NCBI GenBank assembly: GCA_027484605.1
Contig: JAIXSR010000075.1
Coordinates: 1-64,000 of the forward strand
Source: Hyphomicrobiales bacterium
GTDB lineage: Bacteria > Pseudomonadota > Alphaproteobacteria > Rhizobiales > Beijerinckiaceae
DNA: 64,000 nt
Direction of reading: 5' to 3'
Positions 1-8,553 of the stretch are shown here, piece by piece. Position numbers and translations under genes: made by a program. The notes under the pieces are model-generated. The model saw nothing but the letters and a program-made list of their open reading frames with translations. It ran no database searches and had not been told where the DNA came from. Numbering within the stretch: position 1 is the first letter of the stretch; each line of letters starts with the position of its first letter.

Positions 1-930
1 TATTCGAGCCAGCCGGTACGGGAATGGCGCTCGTATGTCAGCCGGGTGGTCCACCCGTTCTGGCCGCAAACTGACGCGGCCGGAATCATCAGCCATGACA
101 TCACGGAGCGTGCTGATCCCGCCGCTGCCGAATGGATCTGGCGGCGCCATGCCGGCGAGATCGACATCGATCCCGGCAGCGGCCAGTTGCATCGACGCGG
201 CAAGCGCCTGATCCTTCCCGCTGCCCTCCCCCACGAGGCGCCGCGCGGCCTGCCCGACATCACCGCCTATCTTGGCGGTCGGATTATCCAGCGCGAACCG
301 GCGCTGGTGCTCTTCGCCGATGCCGATTGCTCCTTCGGTGCCTTTGCCTCGCGCCTGCTGCCGCGCTTCTTCGCGCTGGATGCCTTGGGCGTGCCCGCCG
401 ACACGCTGCTGCTGGTCACGCTGAATATGGGCCGGACACTCTGCTTCCAGCATGCGATTTCCGATGGCGCGTTCCGTCATCGACCGGTCGAATTGTTCCG
501 CCCGGCCTCGATGATCCGGGTGACGCAACTCGATGAGGTCTCGGTGCCGACATTCGCGCCAGCGGCGCTCGTCCGGATGCAGGATCGGCTCGCACGCCTC
601 TATCTGCAGGAGCCGCCGGCCGAGGCCGGGCCGGTGCTGGTCCTCGAGGGCGCCATCCGCCGCGCGCCGGCGTTGCTTGCCCGGCTTGCTGCCGCGCGGC
701 CCGATCTCGCAAAAACCGGCATCACGGTGCTGGATCCTGCACGGGATTCACTGCGCGATCTCGTCCGCGCGTCTGCGCAGGCGCCCGTGCTGGCCGTCGG
801 AGACCCGAGCGAAATGGCGGCCGCCCTGCTCGCGACTCATCCCGGGCAAGAGGTCATCATGCCCGGCGTTGCCGATCCCCATGCAACGGCGCTGGCCGGT
901 GCCACCGGACGGCGCTTGACCGTCGTCTAG
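1..930 (+). CDS. Partial GT61-like (DUF563) glycan-biosynthesis protein, N-terminus outside window
   Basis: The reading frame is open from base 1, so the beginning of the gene lies outside the window; a GTG at 46 is possible but there is no reason to prefer it. The middle has a segment SFGAFASRLLPRFFALDALG that resembles the 'HWL-x-D-x-LPRL' region of family 61 glycosyltransferases (DUF563), and the C-terminal half has the right size and alternation for that fold. The usual later signatures (an ISR motif and a GxHGA motif) are not recognisable, so it may be inactive or only distantly related. Three SAM methyltransferases and an ABC exporter follow, which fits surface polysaccharide assembly. 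The family assignment is an inference from weak similarity. Confidence 0.4.
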   Translation, partial: YSSQPVREWRSYVSRVVHPFWPQTDAAGIISHDITERADPAAAEWIWRRHAGEIDIDPGSGQLHRRGKRLILPAALPHEAPRGLPDITAYLGGRIIQREPALVLFADADCSFGAFASRLLPRFFALDALGVPADTLLLVTLNMGRTLCFQHAISDGAFRHRPVELFRPASMIRVTQLDEVSVPTFAPAALVRMQDRLARLYLQEPPAEAGPVLVLEGAIRRAPALLARLAAARPDLAKTGITVLDPARDSLRDLVRASAQAPVLAVGDPSEMAAALLATHPGQEVIMPGVADPHATALAGATGRRLTVV

Positions 931-1027
931 TCCTCCAGGCGGACAGATCCCGCATTTCCTGTGGCAGGGCCGGACATTTTCTGCTTTGAACGGCTCGGAG
1001 CCCGAATGGCTGCGAAGGAAGAACGCC

Positions 1028-1789
1028 GTGCCGACAATCCACCTGCATGATTCCGCCTTCGAGGTGTCTTCCGGTCCCCAGGATGCATTCTGGGGCCGCG
1101 TCAATGCGGGCATCTGGGAAGCCTCGACCTTCGAGGCCATTGCCCGGAACCTGACGCCGGAAACCACGGTGCTGGATTTCGGCGCCTGGATCGGGCCGGT
1201 CTCGCTTTTTGCCGCAACCCGCGCCCGCAAGGTCTTATCGTTCGAGCCGGATCCGGTCGCGGCCGCCGAGTTCAAGGCGAATATCGCGCTGAATCCCGCT
1301 TTGGCCGGACGCATCACCGTGATCGAGAAGGCGGTCTGGCCGGAGGCCGGCACCGTCCGGATGGGCGCGAAGACGGCGCAGGGCGATTCCATGTCCAGCG
1401 TGCACCACACGGGTTCGGCCGTGAGCTGGGAGGTCCCGACCATCACACCGGCCGAGATTGCCGCTCTGCTTCCGGCGGAAGGCCCGGTCTTTGTGAAGAT
1501 CGATGTCGAGGGTGCCGAATATGCGATCGTGCCAACGCTCGCGCCCCTCCTCGCGCGGGATAACCTGACGGCTCTGGTCTCGTTCCATCCGCGCTTTGCC
1601 GCCGGCGGCCATCCACGCTGGCACCGGACCTTCCCGATGACCAAGCGGGTCTTCGACGTGTTCCGCGGCTTCCGGATCCACCGCGTCCACAAGAAGAGCG
1701 TGACGCCCGCGCCCTGGCTGGAATGGCTGAGTGCCCTGCCCTTTCCTGCCTTCGAGGCCAAGACGACCTATCTCTTCACGCGGGCCTGA
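1028..1789 (+). CDS. FkbM-family SAM-dependent methyltransferase
   Basis: A 253-residue O-methyltransferase of the FkbM family, which typically methylates hydroxyl groups on sugars or natural products. The SAM-binding motif I reads VLDFGAWIGPVSLF, followed by an acidic strand end (SFEPDP) that would hold the ribose; the FkbM signature FVKIDVEGAEY lies in the C-terminal half. I chose the GTG at 1028 because AAGGAAG lies about seven bases upstream; a TTG at 986 would add 14 residues. It sits between a GT61-like protein and another methyltransferase on the same strand with short gaps, so the three are probably cotranscribed. The substrate is unknown; a glycan is an inference from context. Confidence 0.8.
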   Translation: MPTIHLHDSAFEVSSGPQDAFWGRVNAGIWEASTFEAIARNLTPETTVLDFGAWIGPVSLFAATRARKVLSFEPDPVAAAEFKANIALNPALAGRITVIEKAVWPEAGTVRMGAKTAQGDSMSSVHHTGSAVSWEVPTITPAEIAALLPAEGPVFVKIDVEGAEYAIVPTLAPLLARDNLTALVSFHPRFAAGGHPRWHRTFPMTKRVFDVFRGFRIHRVHKKSVTPAPWLEWLSALPFPAFEAKTTYLFTRA

Positions 1790-1811
1790 CCGCCATCATC
1801 CGGGGGTTCCC

Positions 1812-2840
1812 GTGCATCTGCGCATCCTGCCCTTGCTCTGCGATCCGGCAACGGGAGAGGCCCTGTCGATCGAGATCACCCGCCAGGACGGCGATGAGGT
1901 GATCGAAGGCGTGCTGGTCTCGCCCGCCGGCAACTGCTATCCCATCCGCAACCGGATTCCGCGTTTTGTCGAGCCGGAGGTTTTCGAGAGCGTCCGCTCT
2001 TTCGGCGACCAGTGGAACCATTTCAACTACGTCGATTTCAAGCAGAACTGGCTTGACCATACGGTCCGCAACACGTTCGGCTCGACCGAGGCCTTCCGCG
2101 ACCGGGTCATCGTCGATTGCGGCGGCGGTTCGGGTTCGCAATCGCTCTGGATGCTGGAAGCCGGCGCGCGCGAGGTCATCATGCTGGAGCTGTCGCACAG
2201 CGTCGATGACGTCGTCGCGCGCAACATCGAAAATGCGGCCTGGCCGAATTTCACAGTGATCCAATGCTCGATCGACCAGCCACCGATCCGGCAGGATGCC
2301 ATCGATGGCATCGTGATCTGCCACAATGTCATCCAGCATACGGAGTCGGTCGAGAAGACAGCGCGGGCCCTGTTCGGCATCGTCGCGCCGGGGGGCGAGT
2401 TCGTCTTCAACTGTTACCGGGCCGGCAAGGCCGGCCTGTTGACCTTCATCAAGAACCGCCTGACTTACGGGCCGCTGCGCCGGGCCTTCCGGGATGCTTC
2501 CTTCGAACGCATCCTCGCCTATTCGCGGCTGATGGGGCTGCTTCGGCTGGTTCCCGGGATCGGCAAGCTGACAAACAAGCTGCGGCTCTCGCTGACCGGC
2601 AAGGTGCCGCGCCTGTCCGAGGAGAGCTGGCTTGACCACAAGCGCCGGATCTACCGGCAGACGGTGCTCAACACCTTCGACATGTTCGGGTCGCATTCCT
2701 ACCAGCACCAGATTCCGGATGCGACGCTGCGGGCATTGGTGCTGGACCTGCAGCCGGATGCTGGCCGGATCGGCAATCTCGAGCCTTATTTCACCCGGCC
2801 GCAACCGACCGGGATCGCCCTGCGGGTGCGCAAGGGCTGA
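1812..2840 (+). CDS. Class I SAM methyltransferase with N-terminal Trm112-like domain
   Basis: A 342-residue protein in two parts. The first 60 residues resemble the Trm112/UPF0434 fold, ending in YPIRNRIPRFV, which matches the family's 'YPI-x-DGIP' signature. The rest is a Rossmann methyltransferase with motif I VIVDCGGGSGSQSLWM and an acidic residue after the second strand (MLELS). Such fusions are common in O-antigen and capsule loci. The GTG at 1812 follows a G-rich stretch and lies 22 bases after the preceding FkbM gene, so translation is probably linked. Its stop is six bases from the stop of the convergent DUF268 gene. The acceptor molecule cannot be told from sequence. Confidence 0.75.
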   Translation: MHLRILPLLCDPATGEALSIEITRQDGDEVIEGVLVSPAGNCYPIRNRIPRFVEPEVFESVRSFGDQWNHFNYVDFKQNWLDHTVRNTFGSTEAFRDRVIVDCGGGSGSQSLWMLEAGAREVIMLELSHSVDDVVARNIENAAWPNFTVIQCSIDQPPIRQDAIDGIVICHNVIQHTESVEKTARALFGIVAPGGEFVFNCYRAGKAGLLTFIKNRLTYGPLRRAFRDASFERILAYSRLMGLLRLVPGIGKLTNKLRLSLTGKVPRLSEESWLDHKRRIYRQTVLNTFDMFGSHSYQHQIPDATLRALVLDLQPDAGRIGNLEPYFTRPQPTGIALRVRKG

Positions 2841-2846
2841 AGGCTT

Positions 2847-3572
2847 TCAGGCCGGCTTGCGGAACAGGAAGCAGCCGCAGCCATAGCGCTGCCGCGCCAC
2901 GCGCGCCGGGTCGGCATCCATGACCAGCATTGCCCCGTCGCGCTTGTCGGTGATCAGCGCGAATTCGGCCAGTTCGAACCCTTCGAACAGGGCCATGACC
3001 GCCTCGAAACTGTAGATCCGGTGGGCATTGAAATGGATTTCCGGCCGCCCGACCGGGGTGACGAAGAGCAGATGCCCACCGGGCGCGAGCACACGCTTCA
3101 GTTCGGAACAGGCCCGGGCATCGCCCATCGGGTCCAGCGTGTCGCCATAGCGGCCGAGGCCGACATGCTCGATCACATGCATGCAGGACAGCGAGGGGAT
3201 GCTGCCATCGGCGAAGGACAGGGCCAGCAGGTCCGCGGCCCCGACTTCGGCGCCGGGAATGGCGAAGGCCGGCGGGCGGTAATCGTAATGCGTTATCGGC
3301 ACATGGGCCGAAACATTCGAGACAAAGAACAGCGACGAGCCGATATCGACGTGATGCGCCGGCTTCAGCCGGGCCAGCACGCGGGCGGCCCAGCCGGTGT
3401 GATAGACGTAATGCGTGTCGAAGCCGGTGGTGCCGGTCGCCTCGTTGATCGGGCGGATCTTCGAGAGTTTCGGGACGGGGCGTCCGAGTTCGCGCGAGGT
3501 CCGGCGGAACCGGATGAGATCCCGCAGATAGGACGGACTGAGGATCGCCTTGATGATCTGCTTGGGCTGCAT
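2847..3572 (-). CDS. DUF268 family methyltransferase-like protein
   Basis: A 241-residue protein of the DUF268 family, a methyltransferase-like fold found beside glycosyltransferases. Diagnostic segments are HHVDIGSSLFFV (SAM loop region), CMHVIEHVGLGRYGD, and LKRVLAPGGHLLFVTPVG. The ATG at 3572 is followed by a basic N-terminal helix. It lies two bases downstream of the ABC exporter gene on the same strand and is certainly cotranscribed with it, which links it to export of a lipid or glycan. Catalysis has not been clearly shown for this family as far as I know, so the enzymatic role is inferred. Confidence 0.75.
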   Translation of the reverse strand: MQPKQIIKAILSPSYLRDLIRFRRTSRELGRPVPKLSKIRPINEATGTTGFDTHYVYHTGWAARVLARLKPAHHVDIGSSLFFVSNVSAHVPITHYDYRPPAFAIPGAEVGAADLLALSFADGSIPSLSCMHVIEHVGLGRYGDTLDPMGDARACSELKRVLAPGGHLLFVTPVGRPEIHFNAHRIYSFEAVMALFEGFELAEFALITDKRDGAMLVMDADPARVARQRYGCGCFLFRKPA

Positions 3573-3574
3573 GG

Positions 3575-5326
3575 TCAGCGGCCTCCCATCTGAAGCCTGA
3601 ACAGGCTGGCATAGGTTCCGGGTTGCGAAAGAAGCGCCTCGTGGCTGCCCTGTTCGACCACCCTGCCCTGTTCGATCACCACGATGCGGTCCGCATGCAT
3701 GATGCTGGCCAGCCGATGCGCAACCATGATGGTGGTCCTGTCCTTCGACAGATCGACCAGGGTCTGGCGCAGGGCATCCTCGGACTGGGCATCCAGAGCC
3801 GCTGTCGGTTCGTCGAGCAGCAGGATCGGCGCATTGCGCAGGAAGGCGCGGGCGATGGCGATCCGCTGCTTCTGACCGCCGGAGAGCCGACCGGCCAGTT
3901 CGCCGACGGGGCTGTCATAGCCCTGCGGCAGGGCCTCGATGAAGGCATCGGCCTGGGCGGCGCGGGCGGCGGCGCGGATTTCGTCCTCCGTGGCGCCGGC
4001 CTTGCCAATGGCAATATTGTCGCGGATCGAGCCGTCGAACAGGAAGGTATCCTGCCCGACATACGCCATTTTGCTGCGAAGGCTGCCGGCATCGAGCCGG
4101 GCGAGGGACTGGCCGTCCAGGGTGAGGCTGCCGGATTGCGGCTCCCAGAATTTCAGGATGAGGCTGAGCAGGGTCGATTTGCCGGAACCCGAGCCGCCCA
4201 CCAAGGCTGTCGTCTGCCCGGCGGGAATATCGAGCGTCACCCCGCGCAGGACCGGCTCCGCCCCCGCATGATAGGCGAAGGTGACCTCGTCGAGACGGAT
4301 GGCGCACAGGCCGGGCCGGACCGGGTGTCCCTGCCCTTCGGCCTGTTCGGGAACCTCGTCGATCATCTCGAAGAACAGGCGCAGGCCAACGAAATGCTGT
4401 TCGAGCTGGAGGCGTGCACTGGCAAGCCGCCGGGCCGGATCATAGGCCAGCAACAGGGCTGTGATGAAGGAGAAGAACGCGCCCGGTGTCGCGCCATGGC
4501 TGATCACCCGCCAGCCCCCATAGAGGATGACGAGCGCCACGGCGATGCCCGCCAGCGTCTCGACGATCGGCTGTGTGCGGGCCATCAGCCGCGCGGCACT
4601 GTCGGCATTGGCCTGCTGGTCGGTGATGACGCCGTCGAGCCGCTCGCCCAGGCGCTGTTCCGCGCCGAAGGCCTTCACGACCCGGAAGCCCTGGATGACC
4701 TGGCGCAGCTGGTCCGCGAGCGTGACCCCGATCGAGACCTGCTTCTTCTGGACCTTGCCGACCCGCACCCCGAGGCCGGCAATGAAGATCGCCGCAACAG
4801 GCAGCGCCATCAGGACAACCGAGGAGACGAGCGGATCCTGCACGATCATGACGCCGATCAGGCCGATCAGGGTCAGGACGTCGCGGCCGACGACAGTGAC
4901 CAGCAATTGCAGGATCTGCCGCGCGGCCTCGGCCGAGAGCACCTGCTTGGCGATGACCTCGCTCGAGGTGCGCTGCTGGATCCCGCGGACTTCCTGCGCC
5001 AGCAACGAGGAAACGAGCCGCTTCTGGCCATCCGCGACAATGGAATTGCCGATCTGGGCGAGAATGACGCCCTGTCCGTAGGAGGCCGCACCGCGGGCGA
5101 CATAGATCACCAGGACGGCCGTGGCGACAAAGATCAGCGCCGACTGGCTCTTGGCAATGAAGACGTCATTGATGACATCCTTCATCAGCCATGCGGTCGC
5201 GGCCGTCGTGGCCGAGACGATCCCGAGCATCAGGAAGGCGAGCACATAGCGCCAGACGAAGCGGCGGCCGGTCTCGGAGACCAACCGCCGGAGATCGGCA
5301 TAGCGCTGGTTTTTCGGCTCTTCCAT
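3575..5326 (-). CDS. MsbA-type ABC exporter (TM and ATPase fused)
   Basis: A 583-residue half-transporter of the type that dimerises in the inner membrane and flips lipids or lipid-linked glycans. Six hydrophobic helices fill roughly residues 20-310; the ATPase follows with Walker A LVGGSGSGKSTLL near residue 370, signature LSGGQKQRIAIARA, Walker B ILLLDEPTAALD and the H-loop VAHRLAS. Length matches MsbA (about 582). I prefer the ATG at 5326 (GGA five bases upstream). A GTG at 5353 would add nine residues and overlap the aspS stop as GTGA. The DUF268 gene follows at two bases. Whether it is the essential lipid A flippase or a dedicated glycan exporter is open. Confidence 0.85.
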   Translation of the reverse strand: MEEPKNQRYADLRRLVSETGRRFVWRYVLAFLMLGIVSATTAATAWLMKDVINDVFIAKSQSALIFVATAVLVIYVARGAASYGQGVILAQIGNSIVADGQKRLVSSLLAQEVRGIQQRTSSEVIAKQVLSAEAARQILQLLVTVVGRDVLTLIGLIGVMIVQDPLVSSVVLMALPVAAIFIAGLGVRVGKVQKKQVSIGVTLADQLRQVIQGFRVVKAFGAEQRLGERLDGVITDQQANADSAARLMARTQPIVETLAGIAVALVILYGGWRVISHGATPGAFFSFITALLLAYDPARRLASARLQLEQHFVGLRLFFEMIDEVPEQAEGQGHPVRPGLCAIRLDEVTFAYHAGAEPVLRGVTLDIPAGQTTALVGGSGSGKSTLLSLILKFWEPQSGSLTLDGQSLARLDAGSLRSKMAYVGQDTFLFDGSIRDNIAIGKAGATEDEIRAAARAAQADAFIEALPQGYDSPVGELAGRLSGGQKQRIAIARAFLRNAPILLLDEPTAALDAQSEDALRQTLVDLSKDRTTIMVAHRLASIMHADRIVVIEQGRVVEQGSHEALLSQPGTYASLFRLQMGGR

Positions 5327-5349
5327 CGTTCCGGGCGCCGGCCCGCTCC

Positions 5350-7200
5350 TCACTTCTCGGGCAGGTTGAGACGGAGATGCAATTCGCGCAACTGTTTGTT
5401 GGAAGGCGGCGTCGGCGCCCCCATCAGCAGGTCCTCGGCGCGCTGGTTCATCGGGAACAGGGCCACCTCGCGCAGGTTCTGAGCGTCGCAGAGCAGCATG
5501 ACGATGCGGTCGACGCCGGCCGCCATGCCGCCATGCGGCGGAGCGCCGTACTGGAAGGCGCGGTACATGCCGCCGAACCGCTCGATCACCGTTTCCTCGC
5601 CATAGCCGGCGATCTCGAACGCCTTCACCATGGCTTCCGGCTTGTGGTTCCGGATGCCGCCCGATGCCAGTTCATAGCCGTTGCAGGCGATGTCATACTG
5701 GAAGGCCTTGAGGGTGAGCGGGTCCTGCGATGTCAGCGCGTCCAGCCCGCCCTGCGGCATCGAGAACGGGTTGTGGCAGAAGTCGATCTTCTTCTCCTCC
5801 TCGTTCCATTCGTAGAACGGGAAATCGGTGATCCAGGCGAATTCGAACCGGTTCTTGTCGGTGAGGTTCAGATCCTCGCCAACCTTGAGGCGCGCCGAAC
5901 CGGCGAACTTGACGAATTTCTCCGGATTGCCGGCAGCGAAGAAGGCGGCATCGCCGTAAGATAATCCAAGCTGCTGGCGTATCGCTTCAGATCGCTCAGG
6001 ACCAATGTTGTTTGCTATTGGTCCTTTTGCGACAACCGGAATGTGTGCCCAAGGCTTGCCTTGATGCTTGTCGTAGATGGCCTTCATCTTCTCGTCATCC
6101 GACAACTCTACGCCGTAGTCGAAAATGATGTACCCCAGACCCGGCTGGCCTTCGCCCTGCGCCCAGCTGTTCATGCGGTCACAGAAGGCCCGGCTGCCGC
6201 CGCCCGGCGCGGGAATGGCCCAGACGCGGTTCTTCGGCTCCTCGAGGATGCGCGCGAAGACCTTGAAGCCGCTGTCGCGGAAGACATCCGAGACATCCTG
6301 CATCACGATCGGGTTGCGCAGATCCGGCTTGTCCGAGCCGTATTTCGCCATGGATTCGGCATAGGGAATGCGCGGCCAGGGCGATGGCGTGACCGGGCGA
6401 CCGCCTCCGAATTCCTCGAACACGCCGCGGATGACCGGCTCCATCGTCGTGAAGACGTCGTTCTGCTCGACAAAGCTCATCTCGACGTCGAGCTGGTAGA
6501 ATTCGCCGGGCAGGCGATCCGCGCGCGGATCCTCGTCGCGGAAGCAGGGGGCGATCTGGAAATAGCGATCGAAGCCCGCCATCATCAGCAGCTGCTTGTA
6601 TTGCTGCGGTGCCTGCGGGAGCGCGTAGAAGGTGCCGGGATGGATGCGGCTGGGCACAAGGAAGTCGCGCGCGCCTTCCGGCGATGAGGCCGTGAGGATC
6701 GGGGTGGCGAATTCGTTGAAGCCCGCTTCCTTCATGCGCTGGCGCATCGAATCGACGACTTTCACCCGCATCATGATGTTGCTGTGCAGCTTGTCGCGCC
6801 GCAGGTCGAGGAAGCGGTATTTCAGCCGCGTCTCTTCCGGGAATTCGGTGTCGCCGAAGACCTGCAGCGGCAGTTCCGCAGCCGCGCCGAGCACTTCGAG
6901 ATCGGTGACGAACATCTCCACCGCCCCGGTGGGCAGGTTGGTATTCTCCGTCCCGGCCGGGCGCCGGCGCACCTTGCCGTCGACGCGGATCACCCATTCC
7001 GAGCGCACTTTTTCCGCAGCGTTGAAGGCCGGGCTGTCCGGATCGACCACGATCTGGGTCATGCCGTAATGGTCGCGCAGATCGATGAAGAGAACGCCGC
7101 CATGGTCACGGATGCGATGGCACCAGCCGGACAGGCGGGCCTCGGTGCCGATGTCGGAAGCGCGGAGCGCGCCGCAGGTATGGGTGCGATAACGATGCAT
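5350..7200 (-). CDS. aspS: Aspartate--tRNA ligase (AspRS)
   Basis: Class IIb aminoacyl-tRNA synthetase that charges tRNA-Asp (and often tRNA-Asn in non-discriminating forms). The order is an N-terminal OB fold for the anticodon, motif 2 around [11 protein letters not shown], the bacterial insertion domain, and motif 3 [14 protein letters not shown] near the C-terminus. The ATG at 7200 gives [10 protein letters not shown], the usual N-terminus. At 616 residues it is about 20-30 longer than typical; the extra length sits at about residues 361-390 in the bacterial insertion domain, before the conserved [11 protein letters not shown] segment. That stretch is visibly AT-richer than the rest and carries an inverted repeat. 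Downstream lies the ABC exporter. Confidence 0.95.
   Translation of the reverse strand: MHRYRTHTCGALRASDIGTEARLSGWCHRIRDHGGVLFIDLRDHYGMTQIVVDPDSPAFNAAEKVRSEWVIRVDGKVRRRPAGTENTNLPTGAVEMFVTDLEVLGAAAELPLQVFGDTEFPEETRLKYRFLDLRRDKLHSNIMMRVKVVDSMRQRMKEAGFNEFATPILTASSPEGARDFLVPSRIHPGTFYALPQAPQQYKQLLMMAGFDRYFQIAPCFRDEDPRADRLPGEFYQLDVEMSFVEQNDVFTTMEPVIRGVFEEFGGGRPVTPSPWPRIPYAESMAKYGSDKPDLRNPIVMQDVSDVFRDSGFKVFARILEEPKNRVWAIPAPGGGSRAFCDRMNSWAQGEGQPGLGYIIFDYGVELSDDEKMKAIYDKHQGKPWAHIPVVAKGPIANNIGPERSEAIRQQLGLSYGDAAFFAAGNPEKFVKFAGSARLKVGEDLNLTDKNRFEFAWITDFPFYEWNEEEKKIDFCHNPFSMPQGGLDALTSQDPLTLKAFQYDIACNGYELASGGIRNHKPEAMVKAFEIAGYGEETVIERFGGMYRAFQYGAPPHGGMAAGVDRIVMLLCDAQNLREVALFPMNQRAEDLLMGAPTPPSNKQLRELHLRLNLPEK
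5998..6025. repeat. Perfect 9-bp inverted repeat inside aspS
   Basis: AGGACCAAT at 5998-6006 and ATTGGTCCT at 6017-6025 are exact reverse complements separated by ten bases. The repeat lies in frame within the aspS insertion-domain coding region, next to the lineage-specific extra residues. The two windows 6001-6060 and 6061-6120 each have 30 G+C out of 60, well below the neighbouring sequence. Confidence 0.7.
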
Positions 7201-7265
7201 GATGGTGTGTCTTCGGCTCGAACTGCTGGAGTGCCGCGCAATGTGCAGGCTTTCCGTCGGGCGCG

Positions 7266-7295
7266 ACAAGAGCGGCGGCAGGCACGGATTGTCAA
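7266..7295 (-). promoter_or_regulatory. Candidate sigma-70 promoter for aspS
   Basis: On the reverse strand a perfect TTGACA -35 hexamer lies at 7295-7290. At 17-18 bases downstream there is only a weak -10 (TCTTGT at 7271-7266). The 161-base gap between the divergent aspS and rnd genes must hold promoters for both. No clear promoter for rnd is visible. Confidence 0.3.
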
Positions 7296-7361
7296 GCGCG
7301 AACCGGGGAAACCCATCCGGACGGGCGCGACAAACGCGCGGAATTCGGATAAGGCCCGAAT

Positions 7362-8537
7362 ATGGCTCATCCTTCCGCGCTTCCCCTTCCGCCCCTGACC
7401 ACCACCAGTGCCGATCTGGCTGCTGCCTGCGAACGGCTGGCGCAGCATGCCTTCGTGACGGTCGATACCGAATTCCTGCGCGAAACGACGTATTATCCCA
7501 AACTCTGCCTGATCCAGATGGCAAGCGAGGACGAGATCATCCTGGTCGATCCACTCGCCAGTGCGCTTGATCTTGCGCCCTTCTTCGCGCTGATGGTCAA
7601 TCCCGATGTGATCAAGGTTTTCCACGCGGCGCGGCAGGATATCGAGATCATCTGGAATCTCGGCCGCGTGATTCCCGCACCGCTCTTCGATTCGCAGGTC
7701 GCCGCCATGGTCTGCGGCTATGGCGAGCAGGTCTCCTATGAGAGCCTCGCTGCCGGGCTTGCCCAGGCGAAGATCGACAAGTCCTCGCGTTTCACCGACT
7801 GGTCCCGCCGGCCGCTGACTGATGCGCAGCTCGCCTATGCGGCGGCGGATGTCACCCATCTGCGCGTCGTCTACGAAAAGCTGATGCAGCGGATCGACAA
7901 GAACAACCGGCTTGGCTGGGTGGCCGACGAGATGGCTGTTCTGGGCAATCCCCGGACCTACGAGGTCGATCCGGCCGATGCCTGGATGAGGATCAAGGCG
8001 CGGATCCGCAAGCCGGCCGAGCGGGCCGTGCTGATGGAACTGGCGGCCTGGCGCGAGCGCGAGGCCCAGAACCGCGACGTGCCGCGTGGCCGGATCCTGA
8101 AGGATGACGGGTTGGTCGAGATTGCCGTGGCGCAGCCGAAATCCGTCGAGGATCTTGCCCGCCTCCGCGCCGTACCCAACGGGTTCGAACGGTCGCGGGC
8201 CGGCCAGGAGATCCTTGAAGCGGTGTCGCGCGGCCGGGCCCGCGAGCCGGAGACAATTCCGCCTTTCGAACAGGAGCGCCCGGGGGGCAACGGCGCCCTT
8301 GTCCAGTTGCTGAAAGTGCTGCTGCAATCGGTTTCCGAAAGGAACCAGGTGGCGGCGCGGCTCATCGCCTCGTCCGACGATATCGACCGCCTGGCCGCCG
8401 CGCCCGCGGCGGATCAGCCCATCCTGCAGGGGTGGCGAGGCGAGATCTATGGCCAATTGGCGATGCAGCTGATTCGCGGCGAGGTGCTGATCGGGCTCGA
8501 GAAGGGGCGCGTGGTCACGCTTCCGCGCACCCCCTGA
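7362..8537 (+). CDS. rnd: Ribonuclease D
   Basis: A 391-residue 3'-5' exoribonuclease for tRNA and stable RNA trimming. The DEDD metal-binding residues are visible in [11 protein letters not shown] (Exo I), [11 protein letters not shown] (Exo II) and [13 protein letters not shown] (Exo III, DEDDy type). An HRDC-like RNA-binding region follows at about residues 215-380, including [16 protein letters not shown]. The ATG at 7362 is the first good start and is divergent from aspS. Its stop lies 16 bases from that of the convergent chemoreceptor gene. The length is normal for the family. Confidence 0.93.
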   Translation: MAHPSALPLPPLTTTSADLAAACERLAQHAFVTVDTEFLRETTYYPKLCLIQMASEDEIILVDPLASALDLAPFFALMVNPDVIKVFHAARQDIEIIWNLGRVIPAPLFDSQVAAMVCGYGEQVSYESLAAGLAQAKIDKSSRFTDWSRRPLTDAQLAYAAADVTHLRVVYEKLMQRIDKNNRLGWVADEMAVLGNPRTYEVDPADAWMRIKARIRKPAERAVLMELAAWREREAQNRDVPRGRILKDDGLVEIAVAQPKSVEDLARLRAVPNGFERSRAGQEILEAVSRGRAREPETIPPFEQERPGGNGALVQLLKVLLQSVSERNQVAARLIASSDDIDRLAAAPAADQPILQGWRGEIYGQLAMQLIRGEVLIGLEKGRVVTLPRTP

Positions 8538-8553
8538 CCCCCTGCCCCTGCCG

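Noticed and set aside
3623-5482. A 619-codon open frame opposite the ABC exporter
   Set aside because: It is antisense to a gene with complete ABC motifs, has a compositional bias typical of GC-rich shadow frames, and shows no recognisable domain.
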